DNA from: an uncultured Bacilli bacterium | GTDB lineage: Bacteria; Bacillota_I; Bacilli_A; RF39; UBA660 | Assembly (NCBI GenBank): GCA_934101625.1 | Contig: CAKORV010000016.1 | Location: forward strand, 1-22,599 | Direction: 5' to 3' | Length of the DNA stretch: 22,599 nt | In this document: piece after piece, positions 22,571-22,599 of the stretch | How the letters are laid out: every line of letters starts with the position of its first letter | Position numbering within the stretch: position 1 is the first letter of the stretch | Translations under genes and position numbers: made by a program | The notes under the pieces: model-generated | Told to the model about the DNA's origin: nothing | Seen by the model: only the letters and a program-made list of their open reading frames with translations | Databases searched by the model: none

Positions 22571-22599
22571 TATATATAGAAGTGACAGATAAATAGTAA

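Noticed and set aside
1..22599. CRISPR array, tRNA, rRNA, integrase or transposase
   Set aside because: I looked for regularly spaced repeats, tRNA-like ends and T-loops, and recombinase motifs and saw none.

Overview
The window is an AT-rich, gene-dense chromosome segment that reads with the standard bacterial code: TGA ends Fmt, NrdG and TetR, and tryptophan is TGG. AGGAGG-type ribosome binding sites, TTGACA-17-TATAAT promoters, short stem-loop terminators, a B-type RNase P RNA, and the gene orders gpsB-rnpB and rodZ-like-pgsA-recA (both known from Bacillus) point to a low-GC Firmicute near the Bacilli/Mollicutes border. An oxygen-sensitive class III ribonucleotide reductase (nrdDG) indicates anaerobic life. 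I infer a gut-type uncultured bacillus-related lineage, but no 16S gene is present to prove it.

Layout, left to right. (1) 1-927: the 3' part of a secreted or surface protein, ending in a terminator. (2) 972-5923: a strong promoter followed by a packed run of HAD 5'-nucleotidase-like, metallo-beta-lactamase-fold hydrolase, priA, fmt and a small membrane-anchored protein. A possible 30-codon ORF and a terminator follow. (3) 6118-7948: gpsB, the RNase P RNA (its P1 helix overlaps the gpsB stop codon), a RodZ/YmfM-like membrane HTH protein and pgsA. (4) 8042-9202: recA with its own promoter and a degenerate LexA-type box, ending in a terminator shared with a convergent kinase-like gene. (5) 9167-10767, minus strand: the kinase-like gene and a Crp/Fnr-family regulator. 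(6) 10809-13999: a divergent control region and the nucleotide operon nrdD-nrdG-dut. (7) 14053-19985: a small orphan gene, then a TetR regulator, ABC-2 ATPase, two permeases and an M3/PepF-type peptidase. (8) 20034-21939: a PPM1/LCMT-like SAM methyltransferase and a membrane-anchored orphan protein. (9) 21993-22599: decayed DNA holding an ABC ATPase stump and broken XRE regulator remnants.

The best signal is the Crp/Fnr-nrdD intergenic region. A perfect 14-bp palindrome lies 41.5 bp upstream of the inferred nrdD start, the classic class II activator position, and at the same time covers the -35 of the regulator's own promoter. This suggests a one-box switch that activates anaerobic dNTP synthesis plus dUTPase and limits the regulator. 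A second clear case is a 10+2+10 inverted repeat across the tetR promoter.

I found no CRISPR array, tRNA, rRNA, transposase, integrase or known defence system. Most of the window is ordinary housekeeping; the accessory material is at the two ends and in the kinase-like and methyltransferase genes. All functions are inferred by reading motifs, not by database search.
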